Assembly (NCBI GenBank): GCA_039545295.1
Contig: BCIK01000029.1
Location: forward strand, 65,123 to 129,122
Reading direction: 5' to 3'
DNA: 64,000 nt
DNA from: Udeniomyces pyricola
Lineage: Eukaryota; Basidiomycota; Tremellomycetes; Cystofilobasidiales; Mrakiaceae
This document shows, one piece after another, positions 25,221 to 36,504 of this stretch. Position 1 is the first letter of the stretch; every line of letters begins with the position of its first letter. Position numbers and translations under genes: made by a program. Below the pieces are notes generated by a model, which did no database searches, had not been told where the DNA came from, and was given only the letters and a program-made list of their open reading frames with translations.

Positions 25221-26546
25221 ATGTCCATCTACGACAACGAGTAGTGAGTCGACTGTCTGCACCGTGCCCCATCAGCGCACGTTCCCCTGCTGTCGGTCTT
25301 GGACTCTGGCGAACTCTTGATTCATGAGCTGATCTTCCCTTCTGTGTATTGCAACCCCATCTCTCTAATAGCACCTCGTCTACCAGTTACACCGAGTTCA
25401 TCGATGCATTGGAGCTCGAAGATACTCTCGGCGACTTCCGAGACCACTATGTCGAGACGTCGAAGGCTCCGCAGCCATCCGTTGTGTTAGTGTAATCATT
25501 TTTATTGAGGACTTTCCTATAAGACGTTACTTTTCTACAGTTGCTCGCAGATTGGTCATGAGCCATGTTTCTTCCTTTAATGATGCTGACCGACTTTTTT
25601 TCCCACTCATCCTTTTGTTTTCTTGCTATATCCTCATGTTGAGCAGCGCCGAGGCCCGAGTGGCTCTGTACGAGCGGTTGGGCTCCGTGGTGGCCTGGGC
25701 CACCCGGGACGACGACGCCGACTCCTGCTCGGACACGGTCAGGACCAACCGGAACGACCAGCGGTGGAAGTGGGTCGGTGAGGGTGAGGACGAGTGGAGG
25801 GAACGGTCGAAGACGGACGTCGATGCCACGTTGAGTGGTATCGAGGACGCCAAAATCAGGCGGCAGGTGTCCCCGGACTTGTGGGCTGACGTCCGGTTCT
25901 TCCGGCAGCAGCTCATGCGTGGTCCAGCGCCTGTGAGGCCCGAGCCCATGAAGAGGAGGGCCGAGGTACGTCAACCGTTCATCGATTCCGGTCTAATTCG
26001 TGATAGCTCGGGCACACCTATTAATTCTTCCCCTTGGGTGTTTGTTTGTCCCACAGGATCCTTTGACGTTGGCGTCGGCGTCAAAGAGGACGAGGAGGCC
26101 GACGGGATTCAAGGTCCCATTTGTGAGGCCTTTTTGTTTATCCTTACATCCGATACCTCCAAGCTGAGCCTGCTGCTTACAACTTCTGGTCTCTCGGCTC
26201 CTTGATATACCCAAAACAGAAGGCACCAACCACTCCCCCGGTGCCTGTATCCACCTCTTCGCAGTTCATGACTCCAGGTCCGCCTCCTCCCTTGGGCCGA
26301 CCGTCTTCGGCCTCATCCGGGCCCACCTTAGTGAGACCTTTTTGTTTATTCTCGCGTCCAGCATTCAACACGATCATACGATGTGTGCGATTGCTTACCT
26401 TTCGGTTCTTTAACATCCCAAAAAAGGCCACGCCGATCAACCCGTTTGGTCTCGAGCTGGGCCTTAGGACGGAGGAGAGTGAGAAGGAGCTCTGTCGAGA
26501 GATCTTCAAGGGATTTGTGCATGAGGAAGCGGAGTCGGAGGAGTGA
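25221..26546 (+). CDS. Orphan gene A, unrecognised nuclear-type protein
   Basis: I do not recognise this protein. A consistent six-exon model is 25221-25243, 25372-25485, 25647-25965, 26057-26122, 26220-26330, 26427-26546 (250 residues); all junctions are GT..AG and in phase. It starts MSIYDNEYTSSTSYTEF. The middle is charged and probably helical (EARVALYERLGSVVAWATR and LWADVRFFRQQLM). KRRAEDPLTLASASKRTRR at about 150-168 is a textbook bipartite nuclear signal. A P/S/T-rich linker follows, and the acidic tail ends EEAESEE. It lies 72 bp upstream of orphan gene B. Introns 4 and 5 resemble each other, and intron 1 contains the right copy of a duplicated segment. Coding status is supported by the open spliced frame and low stop density, not by homology. 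Exon 3's acceptor (25646) has a near alternative. Confidence 0.6.
25292..25367 (+). repeat. Duplicated segment, right copy, inside intron 1 of gene A
   Basis: This 76-bp segment occupies the 3' two-thirds of gene A intron 1 (25244-25371) and ends four bases before the intron boundary. It pairs with 24881-24957. Confidence 0.8.
26123..26219 (+). repeat. Sister intron 1 of 2 (gene A intron 4)
   Basis: This 97-nt intron starts GTGAGGCCTTTTTGTTTAT and ends ...CCCAAAACAG. Intron 5 of the same gene (26331-26426, 96 nt) starts GTGAGACCTTTTTGTTTAT and ends ...CCCAAAAAAG; TGCTTAC and a TTCTGGT/TTCGGTT word are also shared in the middle. Shared length and ends suggest common descent. Confidence 0.7.
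26331..26426 (+). repeat. Sister intron 2 of 2 (gene A intron 5)
   Basis: This 96-nt intron is paired with 26123-26219. Its first 19 bases differ from the sister at one position. The flanking exons do not show comparable similarity, so the copying seems centred on the intron. Confidence 0.7.
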
Positions 26547-26618
26547 TCGTTTTCGACGGGAATTCGCGTGTTGATAAATTTCTTCCTCCTCTCTCTCACT
26601 CCTTTTTTTTTCTTCATC

Positions 26619-27493
26619 ATGGGCGTTCTCAATCTACACCAGTTCATCCGGCCGGTCGGGTACGGCACGAACCTCAGAGCGTACCCTGGTCTCACGTACG
26701 TTGATCTTTGTTTCTTCATCTCCCGTCCTCCTCTTCTCCTTCAGTGATGTGGTGCTACGATCATCAATGTTTCATCAGCCCGAGGATGTGAAGCAGAATA
26801 TTGACGGAATGAACGCGTTTGATGATGGTCTTTAGATTAGAAAGATCATCAAGATTATCAACGCCCATCAAAGCAACCTCTCGGCCATCATCAAACAAAT
26901 CACCGAGCAGTGGAAGGAGGCCACCGCTCGGGATTACGAGGCCAGACTGCGTCGAGGGTTGCTGGCCTATCGGTACCAGTGGGTCTACGACGTGACGACC
27001 TGCCGGGTGGTTCCAATGCGAGAACTACCGATGGGCCTGGGTGAGGTGGAATTGAACGATGGAATCGAGTGGTGAGTGACGTTTGTTCTGCCCACGCCGA
27101 TGATCGTGACAAAAGAACGACAGCCATCTGACCTACACTCTCATGCCTTGATCCAGTCCTCCACCGCCCGCCATCGCTCAAGCGATTGCGGAGGGGTCGC
27201 TCCACGCGAGCCCCCCATACGATTCAGTCCACGATCCCTGGCCAGGACCGTCAGTGACACCAACGCCGCCACCACCACCACCACCTCCATCACCTCCGCC
27301 ACCTCCTCCACCTCGGCATCATTCTCCGCCTTCTTCTCCTCCTACCCGTCGGCCTCCTCCTCCTTGGAATCCTGTAACTTTAGTTCCCAATTTCGATTCC
27401 TCCTCTATCACTAAACTGACACTCAATGAATTCCAAACCATGCATTCCAGTCAGCGCGAGGACAGTACCTTCCGCTTCAGTTGTTTTTCTTGA
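26619..27493 (+). CDS. Orphan gene B, proline-rich protein
   Basis: I do not recognise this protein. A three-exon model in phase is 26619-26695, 26841-27071, 27157-27493 (214 residues). It starts MGVLNLHQFIRPVGYGTNL, which vaguely recalls the MGVxGLWxxL start of XPG/FEN nucleases, but the catalytic AVDASIW-type sequence does not follow, so I do not call it a nuclease. Exon 2 is charged and amphipathic (IIKQITEQWKEATARDYEAR, then YRYQWVYDVTTC). Exon 3 carries two runs of seven to eight prolines, then WNPVTLVPNFDSSS and a Ser/Phe-rich end. A nearer acceptor at about 26779 would bring in a TAG stop, so the model uses the acceptor at 26840. It sits 72 bp after gene A on the same strand. Coding status is moderately supported. 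Confidence 0.5.
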
Positions 27494-28164
27494 GGTGTAT
27501 CATCGTAGCTAATTCGCGCGAGAGTTCTCTAAGATGATGTAAATGATTAGTTTTTCTGTTTTCTTCTTCTTCTTCTGAAAAGTGCTATCGGCTTCGATCG
27601 CGTCGCTACTACTGATCTGCCTGTGAACAAGGCGACTCTGAGTCTGACTGTAGAGCACGATACATCTACCTTCAGTATGATGCAATGTGGATGGCTCCGA
27701 GAAGAAAAAGGATGAACATGTTAGTATGCCATGTAGAGTATCGATACGTGGTTTTGTGATGATGGTGAATCCAAAACCTAATTCAATATATCACAGAAGA
27801 ATCATGTTTATATATTATTGGTAAGGTCGACGTGGTTTATCTCCCTCCCTTCCACCCTCTGGCCCGATAAGAAATATCCCAAACATCTGATATCAAGTGT
27901 TTACCTTCTCGTTGACATGACTAGACCTCCTTTTGCTTTGACCTTATCGCTGTCGTCCCACTACTATCTTATGGAGCCCTTTTAGTATCCTGCGCCTGCC
28001 GGCGCGGCTTGCGATCCATATCCATACTCATCAGGTCTCCTCCAATTCCACCAACCGCTCCCTCGGATGCCTATCATACAAAAATACATGACATTCATTC
28101 GGGAAAAGAAAAGAAAGAAAAAAACCTGTATACAACTACTCTAAGATGTCCCGGCATTGATAGA
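27494..28164. other. Convergent intergenic region between gene B and TDG gene
   Basis: The gap lies between two 3' ends. It is AT-richer than its surroundings (for example 27780-27830), with no coding frame I would support and no RNA gene seen. Confidence 0.5.
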
Positions 28165-31100
28165 TCACAACGTCTTCCTCTTTTTCCTTATCGTCTTCTT
28201 CTTCTCCTTGTCCTCGACCCGACTATCTTGCCTCATCCGATCCACAGGAACGAACCGATCCATCTCCAACCACTTTTGGACGACTTGACGGGCGGCATCG
28301 ACTTGGATCGGCTTGATGACGATCCTCTTCGACTTCATTGGAGTGATGTCAACGAGATCCGCTTTTGATCCTTCTTGATTTGGGGTGTGAATAGAAGGGT
28401 TGGCTCGAGAAGGGCGTAGTTCTACGCTCGTCGTTAAAGATGATGTTGATGAGGACGTTGTTGATGACGATGAGGCTTTGAGTTTAAGGTGGTCGACGAG
28501 ACGTTTGAGGGCCTGCCAATGTGGTAATCGATCGTCCATCTTGTGATGTTTTTTTTTTTTGGGGGGGGNGGGGGGGGAGGGGAAACGAAGAATTACATCG
28601 AGGATATGTTGATGAAGCAGGAAATGGGCAAGAAGTAGAGGATACCCCAAGGGCACACGTAGTTGAGATCAAATCAAAATAAATAAATAGATAAAAAGTT
28701 AGAGGAAGAAGATGAAAACATGAGAAATGCAAGTCGGTTATGTGTCAGTTCAGTATTGAAATGGCATCAAAGGCCATGACCGCTCTTTCTTATGTTTATA
28801 TGATTTCGAACACGTATGTCTTCCTAGAGTCTAGACTAGGAAGAAGAAAGAGAAAAAAAAAAAAAAAAAAAGCTGAAGGATATTAATCACGACTGAGATG
28901 ATGGTACTGACTGTTTCTCGAACAAGACCACTCGTACTGCTGACGACCCAAAAGTACGTTTCTCTGACTGGTTCCAAGACTGATAGAGATGAGGACGATG
29001 GTGTCGATGGTATAGGTAGTGATGGATGGGGAGGATGTACGACCTTCCATGGTATAACGCCATCCAACCAATCAACTTCTTCGGTGTCAAACCCTCCTTC
29101 ACATGGCTTATTTCTCTCGACATTGACACCTTCTACTTCTTGCTCAGTTATTGTACTCCCTTCTTCACCTACCTCTCTGGAGGTTGCCGCACCCCTTTTG
29201 TCCTCTTCTTCTTTAAATCCAAGACTCTTCCTTTTCCCCTTCCCATGTTCTCCCTTCTTCTTCCCTTTTCCCTTTCCCTTTCCCTTCCCTCCCTCCTCCT
29301 CCGCCTTGATCGCCTTGGCAACAGCCACCTCCGCCGCCCTCGCCACAAACTCAAACTCCGCCGCGATTCCCTTCCCAACGAAGCATACGACCCGAGGTCG
29401 ATACCGAAGGACCTTGGTCAGGAGCTCGGGAACGTTGGCTCGGAGGTCGTGGAGAGACGAAAGGTCTGCTTGAGACCGTGTAGGACGGGGAGAGAGGTTC
29501 GTCTAGAGAAGCAAAAGGAAAGCAAAAGGAAAGAAAAGGCAAAAAATTAATGGAGTGGAAAGGGGAATTTGGGTGGAACGAAGAGAAGGAAGAGTCAGAT
29601 TGGATAGACGAGAGGTCTGAGTGCGAGATGTACGAATCAAAGGTGTCCTCATCCTTCCCTTCTCTAAAAGACTCAACGCGAGACGACCCAGACGAAGCTT
29701 GTCGATGTACGATGAAGCAGAAAAAAAAAGGGGGGAACTCGAACCAGGTACAACACACAACCTTGACTATGGATCACGTACCAATCCGATGTTCAACTCC
29801 AAGAGTTGCCTTCCTTGAGACGGCAACAACTGAGTCGGTGTCAACCCTGCCAAATAGAGACATTTCCAGAACACGTTGGTTGGATTACTGTAGTGTTCGG
29901 AGTTTTCGGCGGACTTCACACCGGGATTGATCCCACACAAGAGGACTAATGTTGGACGGAGTTGAAAAGGGTTGTAGAAGGGAGGGGAGGGGTTGGGGGG
30001 TTGGAGGGTAGGACCGGCCGGGGCAGAAGGAGAATCAAAACGAGAAAAGCAAACACAGTTGTCAGTCGTCATCCGGAGTTCTTCTCACAATCAGGGCGTA
30101 GAGAAAGATAGAGTAAACTCAGGATAGAGACACTGAGACCAACTCAGTTCATGGTACTCACGATCGTTCTCCATTGATAGATAATCTTCTACAGGTCGTA
30201 GATGAGCGTATGAGTCGAAATCTCCTGAAGCTCGTCCTTTACCCTTTGATGCCTTTACCGAGCCTACTGACGGAGGATGATGATGATCCAAACCAGACTC
30301 GGTGACGGTCAGTGGGATTAATAGCTTTGGCTGGAGGGTCGTGAGGGGACGAGAAAAATGAGGCGAAACCGCTTGTTCGGGGTTGATGGCCTTGATGGGT
30401 GTCGGATCCTCCTCGTCGTCTTGAGAAAGAGAAGTCAAGGATGATGATGAGGAGGAATGATGTCGTTTATGAAGGGGTAAAGAATGCCGAGGTTTCCCAC
30501 TTCGCGGTGGAGCCTTTTGATGTGAGCTTAAGTGAGCGCGAACCGAGGAACACGAAAACAAATAGTGATTGTTGGACGAGATCAGGAAACGGGAAACATG
30601 ATGGAATAGGGATGCATAGAATTCCGGTAAGCATGATTTTCATTGATCAATATCTCTCTTGCTTTCAGTGCTGAGCGTGATGTGGTAAATCAACATCTGC
30701 AACTCACGAAAAAGCCAGGCCTAAATCTCCCTTGGTAGGCTCTTCCTTCTTGACTCTCTCTATCGCCCGTAAGCCACCATGTTCCGATCCCATCTCTTCC
30801 CTCACGACTGTCATTAACCCATCTTCGTTCTTATCCTCCTGCTTTACAACCTGGTAGTCTACGATCTGACCATCGACCAATCCAGCCTTCAATATCCTGC
30901 CTGTCTCCTCTTTGACATCTTCATCCCCAAACCTTCCACTCCCTTCTGTATCCTGGGGGTCCTCATCCAGCTCATCTGAATCGACATCGTCTTCCACACG
31001 TCTAGGTGTCGCTTTGCTCATCCTAGCACCTGTGCGTCTATGTTGACTTGGGCTGGAATAGCTTGATGAGACGGAGCCGTTCGATCGACCGATACGTGCC

Positions 31101-31192
31101 GCGTCATGCTTGAGATGCGCAAAGAGGTTCAGGATCGTGCTTTTGGGACGTGGCTGGGGAAGAGGAGGAGACATGGGCGATATGGGAAGCAT
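28165..31192 (-). CDS. TDG: TDG/Mug-family mismatch-specific uracil/thymine DNA glycosylase
   Basis: Base-excision-repair enzyme removing U or T opposite G (and related lesions) in the nucleus. Five exons, minus strand: 31192-30708, 30526-30162, 29945-29782, 29502-28912, 28539-28165 (659 residues). The family signature LLLCGINPGVKSA is formed by joining exons 2 and 3; its Asn (about 290) is the catalytic position of TDG/Mug. NPTNVFWKCLYLAGLTP and NIGLTNLSPRPTRSQADLS (across the next splice) are equally diagnostic, followed by RYRPRVVCFVGKGI and VVSSTSGLVRE. The N-terminal 280 residues are disordered and charged with acidic KQEDKNED-type patches. A lysine/glycine-rich insertion (KGKGKGKGKKK) splits the catalytic domain after VGKGI, making it much longer than animal TDG. 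The basic tail ends in KKKTIRKKRKTL. An N at 28569 lies in the last intron. An earlier in-frame Met is not needed. Confidence 0.93.
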
Positions 31193-31908
31193 CAGAAATG
31201 CACGGATGAAGGTGAGTCAACGGCGGTTGCTGAATGATGGTTTTTTTTTTGGGGGGGGGGGGGGATGGGTACAACAGCGTCCTTGAGGTTGGTCGACATC
31301 ATCATCATGAGTTCGTATTGACGTCATGATCAGCAACCGATTCGACGATCGTGTCGCATTCCCGACGTCGGCCTGCTCCGGCACTTGATCGTGATCTCAT
31401 ACACTGCACAGTCAAAGCTCAAAGTCACTAATTACCCCTTTAATTCTCGCTTCTACGGCACATCCAGGCCTAGCCATCACAGGCATAACCATGTGAGATC
31501 AAACCAAAGCCAAGGCCATTGACAGACGAGATTTCTTCTAATCAGGAGGAAGAAGAACGGGATCAGAGTACTGATTAAGTAAAGTGCGTTTGAACAACAC
31601 ATGAGAGAAAGAAAAAGAAACAAAAAAAATTCGAAATGATACTGGGAAAGAATAAAGTGGGTGAATAGAAGAAAGCCAGATGAGAAGGGGAGAGGTATGA
31701 TGGCAGAGCGGGCAAAGAAGAAAAAAATGATTCAGGAAAATGATGAAGAAAATAAAAACGAAGCAAGACATGATATGATGACGGTCAATGAACTGCATCT
31801 ACGCACACACATACACACACACACACACATACATGCATACACACGCGTCTCTCTGGCCTTCCACGAAGTCCCTCCAACCCTCCTACCTCAACTCGCATGC
31901 CCCTAGGG
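31193..31908. promoter_or_regulatory. TDG upstream region / SIZ 3' region
   Basis: This spacer serves as the TDG promoter (minus strand) and the 3' end of the SIZ gene. It has a G run of 13 after T9 at about 31240-31263 and a CA repeat at about 31802-31830. No supported gene. Confidence 0.45.
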
Positions 31909-34900
31909 TCATCGATACTGTTCCTGCTTCATGTGTCGGTCACCACGCTCTGAAACGGACCCTGATGATACCACCAACCTCTCCTTACCCTTACCAACCT
32001 TGCCGACCTTAGCTACATCATCTGCAACATGGGATTGGGATGCAGCTCGCATAGCATCGAGCCGCTGAAATTCCGCATGCATCATCGTTTGGTTCTTCAA
32101 AGCCAAAGTCGACCGCTCGGCCTCGATCTGACGTAACGTGGCGTAGCTCGGTTGGCAAGCCGCCAAGCAGCGTAGACGATCTTCATCGAAGCCCAAATCG
32201 GCGACGAGGCAGTTCAGACCGTTGCTCAGACGGACGGCTGGTCGACCGATGGCGTCGTGGAAGCCATACCTAGGGACGGCCGGAAAAGGTTGGACATCCA
32301 AGCGAGCGTAAATGGGATGGTGTTCGATGGGAATACCATTGATTCGGTAGAGGTCGGGATGAGCAGCCGGTGGAGGATAGAATTCGGGATAGTATTGGGC
32401 ATGAGTGGGAGGAGGGACGCGCAGGAGGTTGGGAACGGCGTCTACTGGAGCAGAAAATGTATTGATGGAAGGTGCTGCAGGGTAGGTGGTGGAGGCATAG
32501 GGACTGAAGTGGGCATACGAGGTAAGTTGTTGGGGGTTGGGAGGAATTGAGGACGACGAAGCCGCAGTCGGCACGTGAAACAAGGAACCGATACCGGGCG
32601 GGGCGAGATTGGAAGTGGAACCCGTTGATGGCATCACGACTGGTGGCGTTACGTGCTGTGATGGTGGTGTTGGTGGTTGGACGGGGGCTGAAAAGATAGA
32701 TGGTGCAAGGCCAGAGGGGATGGTGACAGACGAAGCCACAGGAGGCGAGGTAAATCGAGACAGCTTGCCAAATCCAGGTGGGAGGCAATTGACGTCTCTC
32801 GAGGCAGGGGACTGTTGCAGATAAGTTCCCGTTTCGCGGTGTAACCGAGGCGCTTCGGATAATATGGATGGAACAGTAGAAATGAATAATGCGGATCCGC
32901 CTGCGTGGTCGTCTTTGTCGTCGTCGCGCCGTTTGGAAAGTAACTCATCTACGGTTGTGAGGGTGGCAGGCTGCCATGGAGAATGGGACGATGTAGATGA
33001 CCCCCCTTTCAACCCAGATGATTGCTGAGGGCCAGCGTACGGCGGAAGGAGAGGAGCGAGGGAACGACTGTGTGGACCGATGGCGAAATGCTGAGTGGGG
33101 GAGATGATGGCTGAGGGGGAAAGTTGAGGAGGCGGAGGATACACGGAAGCAAGTGGGTATTGTGGACCCGTTACGTAGCGAAGAGGGTGGGGTGGATGGG
33201 GCGGGAGTGGGGATGAGCAGAGAGCTGTTAACGGATTAAAATTAAAATAAAAACCCCGAGAGGCAACATTAGTGGGCTGAGATGCTAGTGACTACGCCCG
33301 ATGTGAAAAAGGTGAAGTCTTCAAATGTTGACAGGAAGTACGGAAAGTAAAGGGAAGTGACGAACAGACTAGACACCTCACCCGGCTCAAGGCTCGCAAA
33401 CGACGACGGGCAAGCCTACTCACTGATGTGATCTTCTGTCCGGATGCGCTTGTCAGCCGGATGTGAACCACCTTCTGAGCTTGAGCGCGACTCTGCAGGT
33501 CGCTTGTTTGAATTCTCGCCGAGTCCTTCAACAGCTGTCGGTCGAGGTGGGGGAGGAGGTGGAGCGGGCGTGTCATCGTCATTGTCCTCCTCGTCCGAAG
33601 ATAGCGTCAGATCAATCGGCTCCGAATTGTGTCCTCGCGTGGCAGCAACGGGAGCGACAGGAGCGGCGGAAGCGAGCGCAGGAGAGGGTGCGGGCCGTTG
33701 GGCACTGCGGCTTGCACGTTCCGTATTGCCCTCACCTGCATCCTCGTCGTCGCTACTAAGAGTCCACACTTCCTTGCTCTTTCCCTTGCTACTTGGACTT
33801 GGAGACTTTGGAACGACGACGGCAGGCGCAGGCGCAGGATGCGCTATCAGCCACGACGGGGTCCCAAATTTCGAATCGGACGTGTGCCATTCGCCTGTAG
33901 GCTCGACGAGAACGTCATCAACGGACGATGGGCACGCTTTAATGATGTCGTCAGTGTATCTAGATTGAAAGGTGAATCGAATCGAGCGAAGAATCAAGAT
34001 GCGTTAGGTCGCAGACTAAGATTACGCTGCCGCGGCGCATGGTCGAGTGAACAGGATGATCAATGCAGAAACCCCCACGCACCCATCGACAAAGAGTTGG
34101 TCGATTGTTAAGACACGTTCGCAGACGGGACACGACCATTGCGGAGTCTGCTCGTTGATTTGGAACCAGGACGATGCTTCGAAGCACTGAAGATGGTCAC
34201 AGACTTTAGATCGGACGGGTGTCGACATGCGGACGTATGAAAGCTGGGGGATGGACGGGAGAGAGAAAAAAAGATGGAAGCGATGGTGAGCGGTTGTCCG
34301 AAAGAGAAAGAAGCGAATGCAGAGACACCGAGATGAACGGACTGGGCATTTGACACTCATCGAAAACGAGCCAGACTCGATCCCGTCTTCTTCCTCCTGC
34401 GTCTTCTGCTGCTTTACGTCTTGAGGGAACAAATGTAAAATGGAGAATGGGTCAATCTGCGATTCCAAATCGTGTGCGTTGGGCCCATGGTGTTTTAAGA
34501 GATAGAAAGGGATCTGCCAAGAACTCACATTCTTCCACGACCTCTTCCGAGGTTCTCTTCGGCTGATCCCGTACCTGCTGAACGAGTGTATCGATTGAAA
34601 ATGACTGAACGAGGCAGATCTGCATGTAGTACTTCTTCACGGCCGATGCTCCTTGCTGATTGACATGGACGAGTTCAAGCCGCTGATGATGGCCATCCGT
34701 GCGGAGCAGCTGAGTTTCTCCTCCTTTGCCCCGCTTGAGGTCAGCCGGGGGACAACTTCCAGGCTTCTTCTTGAGACCTTTGAGGGAGGCAGCGATAAGG
34801 GAGCTGTTGACCCGAACTTCGCACGTCGGAGGAAATTCGATGGGAAGGCCACTGATGCCAGCTACCGTGGCAACAGCCCCGGAGTAATATGTCGCCGAGG

Positions 34901-36504
34901 TGCAGAACAGGCGAACCGAGTAAGTCGTAGGGTCACTGTCAGGCAAGCGACGCCAAGGAAGGGAAAGACGCGTCAATTCAGAGTTGCTTCGATATGGTCA
35001 GAGGAACGAGGCTCGTTCAGGTGAAGCAGAGACACGAACGAGTCGATAAGGTCTTGAGTAGCCCTTGGAATGGCAAACGAGATAGTCGCCACTTGACGGT
35101 CGTTAGCCGTTTGAGATTCTAACGGAACGAGACGCAAAGAAACAAAAGGTCAAGTCGACGTTTTCAGTAGAGTTATTAAACAAGGTCGGAGGACACGTGC
35201 GGAAGCCTATGCTTACCTCGGACACTAGTTGATTCGGACACGGCAGACACCACCTTGAAAAGCGGCGAATTCTTCCAGTTCAAAGCAATCTCTGTACGGA
35301 CAGAATAGCATCGAAAAAATGGTTCTTGGTGAGCCTCTATATCCAATGAGGACGTATGTGTACCCTTTCACTGAGGCCATGCGACATGAAAGACGAACTG
35401 GCTGGCCGTCGAGCTTGCTGGCTTGGAACATCGCTGTACGAGGCCGACGCGCTCGGGTGCGGCGCCGAAGGATATGCGAGAGGGTTCGGCGTCGATCCAT
35501 AGGCATTCCAGTTGCTATATGATGAGGAAGTGAGATGCGAAGACCTATTGTATACATCTAATAAGAAACAAAATCGAACCAGTCAGACCTCGGCACGCCA
35601 TGTAAGAGAAAGGCGATCATTCCAGGAATCGCTTCGTGAGTGTCGAAAAGACCCGGTGAACTGACGATAACGATCTTGAAGAAGGGCTTTGAACGCTTGG
35701 TACGAATCGATATCGTTGGCCTGAACCCAGCTGTTGATTTGAACGGTGATCCTGAGGTAGGAACAAGAAGGGCAGAGGTAAAGCATCCGAGAGATACAAT
35801 CGCGTCAGATTCGGTGTCTTTGCCGGCGTAGATGTTGAGATGTCGATGCGCCGGAAATCTTTGGTGATGGAAGGATAAAGACCGCATGTGATTCTTTCCA
35901 TGAAACTTGAGTGGTTTAACTTCGACGGTGGGGGGGAGAGAGGGCGGCTAAAGGAGCTGAGTGCATATAGTCTGCACGTCGCTCTCGCCCGGCCATAGAG
36001 AAGAGAAAGGGAAGCAAGGCTTGAATCTGTCGGTCTGCTTCCATGCTCCTCCACATCGGAGGACATGCCCTCTTGTCGACCAATCCAAGTCATTGTACCA
36101 AGAAGCCATGTTCTCTGCACTTTTGTATGGTTTTCAAAAATCCATAAAAAGAGCACGCGTAGACAAGTCGAGAACGCAGAGCCGTTTCCCGAGGCGAAAT
36201 ATAGGAAACGAGTGGAAGGGGATGTACCTATTGACGATGCTGGCTTTCAACGAGGTCTTCGTGCTGATACGCAGGCCGAATTTGTCGTTCATGTCCGAAA
36301 TGAGCGAGAGAATCATGGCGATCGTGAGACTTTGAATACTGTTTTGGATCAGCTGCGAGGATGGAAGGAAGCGCGGGGAGTCGAGCATCGTCAGTGATAC
36401 GAAGTGACAGGAATTCAGGAGTGTTTGAACGATATAAGGCGGAATAGGGAAGGCAAACGGACTTGAACATCCGCCCAGGGACTGGCGTATGGGTTGACAG
36501 CCAT
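31909..36504 (-). CDS. SIZ1: SIZ/PIAS-type SUMO E3 ligase
   Basis: SUMO ligase acting with Ubc9 in the nucleus or septin region. Eleven exons, minus strand: 36504-36463, 36352-36228, 35751-35597, 35557-35364, 35289-35217, 35118-35034, 34935-34529, 34419-34343, 34243-34083, 33959-33424, 33224-31909 (1056 residues). An N-terminal SAP-like helix pair (residues 15-56) is followed by a PINIT domain (about 170-360) with NWKNSPLFKVVSAVSES, SVRLFCTSATYYSG, IEFPPTCEVRVN and LKGLKKKPG. The SP-RING (about 384-440) has SVKCPLSYVRMSTPVRS, VCDHLQCFEASSWFQINEQT and WSCPVCERVLTIDQLFVDG. SUMO-interacting motifs VWTLSSDDED (about 504) and PIDLTLSSDEED (about 554) follow. The 438-codon last exon is a P/S-rich tail of unknown role. 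The junctions of exons 3/4 and 6/7 are my best fit and less certain. An ATG at 36692 begins a possible alternative leader exon. Confidence 0.91.

Noticed and set aside
26544..26695. Fusion of orphan genes A and B into one reading frame
   Set aside because: No donor/acceptor pair across the 72-bp gap joins the two frames in phase.
26619..26695. Gene B as an XPG/FEN-type nuclease
   Set aside because: Only the first residues resemble MGVxGLWxxL; the downstream active-site blocks are absent from all spliced frames.
29720..29760. tRNA B-box-like word GGTTCGAGTTCCCC on the minus strand
   Set aside because: It lies inside a TDG intron, has no A box at the right distance and no foldable acceptor stem.
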